DNA from: Polytrichum commune
Taxonomy: Eukaryota > Streptophyta > Polytrichopsida > Polytrichales > Polytrichaceae
Assembly (NCBI GenBank): GCA_950295325.1
Contig: OX485803.1
Location: forward strand, 17,484,001-17,548,000
Length of the DNA stretch: 64,000 nucleotides
Reading direction: 5' to 3'
The translations under genes were made by a program, and so were the position numbers. This document shows, in pieces, positions 56,891-64,000 of the stretch. The notes under the pieces are model-generated. The model did not search any database and was not told the origin of the DNA. It saw only the letters and a program-made list of their open reading frames with translations. Every line of letters starts with the position of its first letter. Positions within the stretch are counted from its first letter, which is position 1.

Positions 56891-59800
56891 GTTCCACTCA
56901 ACAAAACCACATAGGGAAGACTAAATAATTATTAGATTTTATATCTAAGTGTCATAATTAAATTAATTGATAGATATTGATGGATTCTAGATGGGAATTG
57001 TGTATCAAAACCTACAGTAGACTTTGTTTTATTTGATTTCCATAAATTAATTTAGGTTGATGGTGGATTACAAGGTCATTCAAAGCAATACATTCAGATG
57101 TGTGGTCTCTTCCTCACAACCATAGTCCAATAATAATGACTCACTAAAACCATGGATTGCAATGCAGGGAGTCACAACTCATCAATAGTTTTTTTGGAGT
57201 AACTGGTAACCATATATAATCAGGGCCAAGGGCACCTTGACACTTACCATGTTCTCTCATTGATGATTCAATAATTTAGTGGATTATGAAATACAATAGA
57301 ACCAGCCTTGCAGGTTGCGGCGTTTATTGATTTATCTTAGATTTTAATGAGTTTGGAAGACCATTGTCCTTACTTGGACTAGTTGAAGGACAACATCCTA
57401 TAAATTTCCAGAACCATAGGCCATAATAAGTTTGTATGCTTGCCTATGTCATGGTTCATTCCTCTATCTTAGTTGAATTGATTATACTTCATGGGGTTAT
57501 TTGATATATTGATGTGCGCTAATAATTCACATATGGATGGCTTATGTTCCTTTTGCATTGATCTTTTAACTATGTCAATTCTCCAGAGTTCATATTATGT
57601 TGGCAGATTTAATGTTTTTATAATATGCCTCTATATCCTTAAAAAGTTCTTTGATTGGAATAATTGCATTCGCATAATGTGCAAAAGACAATGGCCAATT
57701 TTTTGACCATTAATTCTTACTATAAAGTATCTAATTAAAGATGTCACTTGAGTTTGTATGTGTGGCCATGAGATGAGTCAGTAGACGATGGTCAATATGT
57801 GTCGTGGAATGGTCAAGTCTTGGAGACGTGTTACTTGTTGGTGACCCTTCCATTTGTTCTTTTTATGTGAGCTTTGACGATAGTTTCCCATTGTCATGGC
57901 ATAGTTTTAGCAGTCGAGATTGGTCATCTCTTCAACTTCTAGAGACAATGGTATTCCCTTGACCATGACTATCATCCTCGTTTATTTCTCAAGGATACAA
58001 ATAACAAGAAGTTTCACTCTTAATTTCCACAATTCTTAAAGATTATGGTGTTGAATCTATTACTTAATTTAAATATATTCCTTCCCTTTTCATGAGGCAT
58101 CTGATTCATTCGACACTCGACCATACTGAAGTTCAATCACAACACTATTTGTTTGCTTTGAACACAATGCAAACACTATTTGGTATTCTCAAAGAGCTTC
58201 ACACCCGATGAGTTTCCTTTTAATTATGGCCATCAATAATAATTCATACAAGGTTTGATAATTATCGTTGCAAGCACCAAAAGGTCTGGCCATACACGTT
58301 ACTAAGAAAATTTAACCAATTCAATTATGATTCAAAACTCAAACTCGAACCAACCTATAGCACCAAGTGAACTTTTAACTTTCAACTTTCAACTTATCTC
58401 ACTTTGACAATGGCCTTTAGCCAAAATGACGAACATGACAATTTCACTCTCTTCCCGAGAGTTCGATGCTTTGATTCACATGTACATTAAGCGAGTTGTC
58501 ACAATGAAAACTCCATATCAGACAATCATAATATTCGGTCACTAGATTTAATTACTATAAATACTTCTCGTAAGCCAAGACAATTGATTACACATTCTCG
58601 TAGAGCAAATAGTCACTGTGCTATATTACTCAAACACTTGATCTTACAAAAGGTATAGGGGTTTCACACCCAATTATTACACCAAGATTATGGCATTGCT
58701 CAATTTGATAATGGCAAAAAATCCATTTTCTTATCGAGAGGGATCTTAGTATGATATAAAAATAAATAAAAAAATCTTAAGTCTTTTGCGATTGTGTCTA
58801 ACTATCACCTACAAAGCTATATAGGAGAAGAACAAGAGACTCACCCTTCAATTGATGTGTCTATCCATAGCCAAGCTCACCAAAGGTTTTGTCATTCTCC
58901 ACATTTTGCACATGTCTATGGCCCTTAATGAGAACTCTCTCTATCTCTTGCTGATAGGCATAACCATTCTCTCATTTTGGCTTACTTATCCTCTATTTCA
59001 CTTAAAAACACTAATTTCAATGTTTTTTTTAGTAATTCAAAATTTTGAAAGAGTAAGAATCTCAATGAAAGTGGGAAAAGTGATGAGCATATCATTACAT
59101 AATCACATGAAATGTATAGGCTTAAGCATCTAAAGGGTTTAGATTTTGGGTATAAACATTGTTGGCATCTTTTGAGGGAGGTGCCAGATTGGTCAGAGCT
59201 TTGTAACAAATCAAGTGAAGAGTTTGGAATTGCCCAAGCACAACATGTGTGATGATGCATCAACCATTTGGTGGCAAGTTAGTTAATAGTTTCCTCAAAT
59301 CCTAATAGGGACCAATTTCTAGGTAACTTAGTCCAATGGCCATCTAATGACCTTGGTGGAGGGCTAATGTTGTCTTTGAGGAATTTAAGTGTGAAAAAAA
59401 ATTATATTGGAAATATTTGGAGGTGGTTATCTTCCAAATCAACACATTATTGCTTCATTCTCTTCAAGTTTTGTTGTTGATAGGTCTTTGTTGGAGTTCA
59501 GGAGATGATGCCTTGAAGGCTTAATATATTGATGTTAGTTTGCCAAATACCAGTGTGTAAAGGATTTTCCCTTGGAGGCTCTTCCTACTAGAGCAAAACT
59601 AGTTCAATTGAGATAAAGTAGGAGCGTAATTGAAGAAAAATGAAGTTTATGATTGTGTGACTTGAATTTCAAGTTGTTTTGTGCAAATTTCTTAAGATAT
59701 GAGTGAGATGTAATTATACAATAGTTTCTTGGTAGTGATATGCAGTGATGCGACAAATGCCATGGGTGGATAAGAGGATTTGACAATGAAGGGCAAGGTT

Positions 59801-61880
59801 GCAGATTACATCACCGAATCTTCAACGATTGAGTACCAAAAAAACCAAGGAGAAATCGGCTAATGAAAGGACTAAAGAGCAAGTGGCACATGCGGAAGCT
59901 CAAGCTTGATTGGAGATAATGCAAGCAACTCGCATGAAGGGTCAAATTTTGCAAGATACCGTCACATAACAACTATCTAGAACCAACATCAACGTTATAG
60001 CGGATCCCATGACATATGTGTATTACAACTTAAGGCAAGATGATGAACTTCTAATATTGAAAAACAAAAATGGATAGAAGTAACTTTGGTATTTTTTGCC
60101 ACATTTGGAACATACATCCTGGCTAATCATTTTCCACACTCACCTCCTACTCAAGACACTCAAATTTGGGTAAAAGATGTATTGAAACTCAAGGAGGTGA
60201 CTATGGCCAACATCATGTGTCTTTATTTGACATGAATCGTAGCTTGCTTTTATTGTTTAAGCTTATTTTTGTGGTATTCTCGTAGAATCTTAACTTACAT
60301 ATCACTCTAGTAGTAAGCAATTGGACAATCAAACTTCATGACAATCAAATCTTGGGTTGGGCGGTTGCGTGGAGAGCCGACGACTGTAATTTAAGGTTAG
60401 ACAAGCCAATATACTTAAGAATCTTACTAATAAAACACCCCTCAACTATTGAGTTTGCTACATGACAGGTGGTCATGCTCTAAGGCCCATATATACAAAG
60501 GATTGAAAATTTTCTCACCCTAGCCTGCCAAATTTGCAAGCTTGAGATTGAGCTCAAACTAGCCAGGTAACTTAGTTGGACCTTCAACGAGGGTTGGAAC
60601 AGGGGGACATGGAGACCAATATTACTTACGCCCTTGCTAACTCACCCGCTATAAAATTCATGTGGGTCTTGTCATTAGATTTCTTAAGATTAGCAGATTT
60701 CATGATCTACTACAATAGTGGGTTTTAGAATTAAATCTAGTGGAACAGAAGCAATGGGGAGACCTTACAATTTCAGTAGTGACCCCCCACCAGCAGGTTA
60801 CAATCTGGACACCAGCTGATTTATTACAAACATGAAGAAGGCATGTGTACAGTTTAGTTGAAGAACTAAACCCTAAAATCTCAACCCTAAACTTTAACCT
60901 CATGACACGATAGTTCCTACAGTTGAACCCAAAATTGTGCAGGAATGTATGGTAAACTGAGGCACCAATCTCCTATATATTGTGGAACTTAGGATTGAGT
61001 TGCATGCAACCTACCAGATCAATTTTGAGCATCAGTCAACATGCAACCTCTAGCAACCTATTTCATAATTGTACCCGTTGTTGACTCCATGATCAGCACG
61101 AGAACTGGCTCACATTCACGTCGGTGACGGAACACCAACATTTCTTTTTCTTTTCTTTTCTTTTACCCATTGTTGATCTACCAGTGTTGAGATGGATCTC
61201 ATGAATGATACACAACTGAATATATTCATGGTGAAAGACACATCCCATGCATGCTATTGTAAAATATTTTGGCGCACAAATGGAGCACTTCTTTTGTTCA
61301 TAAGACCAATATATAGCAACCAACTCCTGAGTAAGACAACTGCTTGAGGCACTACAGTATTGCTCCTACACTAGGACCTAGAACTACAGCTGCATGGCAA
61401 GCAACTGGGTTGATAAAGAACTTTCCCAGTTGCAATCCAACCCTATCTGCCCTGTTTCCAACTTGAAAACTATCCACCTGCAAATGTACTGTTCTCCAAG
61501 TCCAGAGTCATAAGGATGCATACTCAACGAGGTCATTGTTCTTGTTGCTAACAACCTCAGAGCTACAAAAGCACAAAAAGTATCAGGACCTCATAAGACC
61601 TAAAGATTTAAAGCAAAATGAAACAGATACGTGTGTGGGAACCCCCAAAAAGTGCTGCACCAGAAATAAATTCTTGTTTTCACTGCGTTGAGCACATGCT
61701 GGCCCATCTTTACTGTGATAAATCACCGAACCTAGATTCATGGATACCTCTTGACTCATACTCAAGAGGTCCAATTCAGTTTCTACGGCCGTTTACAGTG
61801 GTCATGAATATTGTACAAGACTGACAGAGTGCTCGTAAAAGTCCCTGACATGATATCTTGGCCAGAGATCATGGGCTGTT
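56891..61880. other. Gene-free tract
   Basis: About 5 kb of A+T-rich DNA with no recognised gene, terminal repeat or protein fragment. A short CTTTCAA repeat is near 58380-58393 and a (TTTTC)n run near 61140-61160. Confidence 0.4.
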
Positions 61881-62033
61881 CAGTGAGGTTTGACAGACAA
61901 GAATGTACAATTGGAGGAATGGCTTAGAGGCACTCCTGGTGATGCTTTGCCTGATGACTTCTTCTCAAAAGGGATGACATACATAGAATTGAAACCTCTG
62001 GCATATATTTGTCTGTTTCCCAAGGTGTGCATT

Positions 62034-62612
62034 CTATTGTTGTCCCTGACGGTTGCTCCGCGCAGCATACTTTGTGAATAAGAGTGTCAATAGTTCATCC
62101 CTCTTTTCGGCTCGAATTTCTTCCCTTTCTCTCCACTCTTCTTCCCGCTCCCTCCAGGCACGTTCCTTGGACAGTCGTTCATGTTCAATGTGTTCCATGC
62201 TGTTGGACAACTCCTGCTCCCAGATCCTCTGGTCAAGCTCTCTCTTGTCCAATACATCCCGCCAAAGAGCCTCAGTTTTGAGTTGCTGCTGGATGAAATC
62301 CTCCAGAACTTCTTGCATACTATTTGCCCGATACTTGTCGGCTGTGACTCTCTGCTTTTCTTTATCAGACTTTCGCTTGTTCCTGCGCACAAGCCGCTCA
62401 TCCTCACTGTCATCTTTGTTATCATCTTCTTCATCTGTGTCCTCGTCTGAAAGCTTGAGCTCCCCCCGCTTTGCCTTCTTCTTTGGCCTGGCTCCAGACT
62501 CAGATTCCAGTAACAACCTGTCCATGTTTTTCTCTCTCTCAATGAATATTGTATGGAGTTCATCAAAGAAAGGGCATTGTCGCCCATTATCAGGTTCAGA
62601 GGTCTCTTTGCC
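62034..62612 (-). CDS. Trihelix/Myb-SANT-like nuclear protein, last exon
   Basis: The minus strand shows an acceptor CCGTTTTGCAG|GGC at 62613-62615 and then 192 codons to a TAG at 62034-62036. The peptide has a CPFFDELHTIF motif, an ARPKKKAKRG nuclear-localisation-like stretch, an acidic block (SDEDTDEEDDNKDDSEDE), and a long charged coiled coil (LKTEALWRDVL, RIWEQELSN, ERAWREREEEWREREE) ending EKRDELLTLLFTKY. A coiled-coil tail ending in a REEEW...ERRDxLL-type segment is usual after the trihelix or Myb/SANT-like DNA-binding domain of plant GT factors. The DNA-binding exon is not in the window, or lies beyond the R3 repeat at the right edge, so the assignment is by the tail only. A NAM-associated-type protein is the alternative. 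Confidence 0.6.
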   Translation of the reverse strand, partial: GKETSEPDNGRQCPFFDELHTIFIEREKNMDRLLLESESGARPKKKAKRGELKLSDEDTDEEDDNKDDSEDERLVRRNKRKSDKEKQRVTADKYRANSMQEVLEDFIQQQLKTEALWRDVLDKRELDQRIWEQELSNSMEHIEHERLSKERAWREREEEWREREEIRAEKRDELLTLLFTKYAARSNRQGQQ

Positions 62613-62615
62613 CTG

Positions 62616-63764
62616 CAAAACGGAAAAAATCCTTGTCTCAGCTCATTGACAATTCCTGGTATCAAACCCAGTGTCTTTAGAAACTCTATTTAATTGTTTA
62701 GGTGGGACCTTTCCTCAGGCTCTGGTTTTATATTCAAGTCTAGCAGAGAGTGCAAAAGGAGTGCCACCATCCTGCATGCATCATATAATGTCACCACCTC
62801 ATTGCTTTTGTAATCAAGCCCACCAACTAATTAACCACCAATCACAGCTGGAGGAAGATATAACGAGCATATCAACACAGTTCCAACATATCAATACCGC
62901 ATACACATTTCAGGTACTATGATTTCATGATCAGCTAACATTCATAAACGTGACCTCCTACATCACACTTCTACGTTAATGAAAAACCACCTAATATCAG
63001 TGTGGGAATCTGAAGATTATTAAGACAAGGTAGCATTTTGTGAAATGAGAGAAAGGATAAATCCTATATTCTTGTGTCTGTAGATTGTCATGGCTGCAGT
63101 TCACCTGCTGTTGATGCCCCATATGAAGAATGACATAAGAAATCCGTGTTATACATCCAGAAATATAAAATAAATTGCAGCCATGAGGTATCGTTTAAGC
63201 CCAACACCTTGTAATGCTGTCAGAATTAAGATAATAAAACTACCAAACTAGGTTGATGAAACATGAGTTCCTCATATCTACTAATGTACTATTTTGCTTC
63301 TGATTTGTTGTCTTCATGGGAACCAATCCATATATTTGCACAGGTCAATATGTAGGTACAGTGATATGCCCTCCTGATGACCAAAGTTCCATTTAGAAGT
63401 GATGAAGATACCACCTTGCAGATAGGTGGATAGTGAAATCCAATCACCACATGAGGCGGGATCTTGGCCACCAGAAGTCAGCCCACCAGCACACTAAGCA
63501 GCAAACTCTGGAGCTTGAAGTTTTTGGCTACCAGGAGAAAGCCAAAAATGTAACATGAGACCACATCTTTCTGGCAGCAGATTAAAATTTGCTGAATTTT
63601 CTCCATAATTTTGACAGCCCATTGTCAAAAGCAGAACGATGAGGATTTTCATCCCCTCCAGAAGACAAAATGCCAAAAGGCAATGACCCTAAGTGATACC
63701 GATAAACATTTATAGATGTCCACATATCAAAATCAGCAATTTCCTTGTACGCCATAAAGACAAA
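62616..63764 (-). other. Upstream intron of the trihelix-like gene
   Basis: The stretch upstream of the last exon on the minus strand has no recognisable coding exon down to the R3 repeat. It is probably intron, at least 1.1 kb long. Confidence 0.35.
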
Positions 63765-64000
63765 GATGTCTAAAAGAGAATGGACTAGGTCTTCAAAATT
63801 TATTAACTACTACACACTCAATAGCGCACGCAATTGGGAGGACCTATGTATCCAGTTAAGGAATCAACACATACCCACTTCCGATAGCCATGACTAGATA
63901 ACCATGACTTCATAAGGGGAGGTCCGATTTTCTATCCCGAGTTCGTTGATATTTCACCACGAATCTAATAATGCAACACAAATTTCACGACGTACTTAAA
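63765..64000 (+). repeat. Dispersed repeat R3, copy 4 (cut by the window edge)
   Basis: It contains GGACTAGGTCTTC, CGCAATTGGGAGGACCTATG, TATCCAGTTAAGGAATCAAC and GGGGAGGTCCGATTTTC, the best-preserved forms of the R3 landmarks. Confidence 0.75.

Noticed and set aside
62053-62649. Open frames on the plus strand and in a second minus frame over the trihelix-like exon
   Set aside because: They are shadows of the charged coiled-coil exon and have no splice or protein support.

Overview
The window reads as nuclear DNA of a land plant, most likely a large, gene-poor genome of a non-seed plant (bryophyte, lycophyte or fern); the exact group cannot be fixed from the sequence. The reasons are GT-AG introns of about 80-110 bases, a plant-type DUF506 (PDDEXK_6) gene, a trihelix-like transcription-factor exon, A+T-rich intergenic DNA full of microsatellites, and an unusually wide mix of cut-and-paste DNA transposons (Mutator, pogo, Tc1, hAT, PIF/Harbinger, CACTA and a piggyBac-like element). 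No rRNA, convincing tRNA, CRISPR or prokaryotic operon is visible.

Positions 1 to about 12,100 form one compact block of transposon genes that looks like a multi-gene Mutator-like element (MULE) running off the left edge. From left to right it holds a MULE transposase gene on the minus strand (two exons), a small Cys/His-rich ORF on the minus strand, a divergent promoter region, a spliced acidic-protein gene on the plus strand, a 452-base foldback element, a GA-rich minisatellite, a nine-unit satellite of about 167 bases in which most units carry the same GC-rich palindrome, and a ten-exon gene on the plus strand. That last gene encodes a fusion of a ParB-like domain with a beta-class DNA-methyltransferase fold whose catalytic motif is degenerate. 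The transposase has two in-frame stops and the ParB-methyltransferase gene has one; all three can be explained by C-to-T decay, and the reading frames are otherwise intact. This block is the candidate undescribed system: a transposon carrying its own ParB/methyltransferase-like factor beside a repeated palindromic array.

From 12,100 to 31,800 no host gene is visible. This tract has dispersed repeats, an internally deleted pogo/Tigger element (16270-17575, TA duplication), a decayed Tc1-type element (26114-27670, TA duplication), a non-autonomous hAT element (28363-29281, perfect 8-base duplication) and a Tourist-like MITE (31478-31847, TAA duplication).

The one complete host gene is the DUF506 gene at 33491-35516, in three coding exons, preceded by a G+C-richer leader region. 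From 35,600 to 61,800 the DNA is again repeats and MITEs, including a piggyBac-like element at a TTAA site (36938-37761), a CACTA foldback (44940-45272), a pogo-like MITE (49510-49983), two more TAA-flanked MITEs (51599-51946 and 53402-53900), a probable hAT (52658-53348) and a Myb/SANT-like relic near 56,700. The last exon of a trihelix/Myb-SANT-like nuclear protein lies at 62034-62612 on the minus strand, with its upstream exons outside the window or not recognisable.
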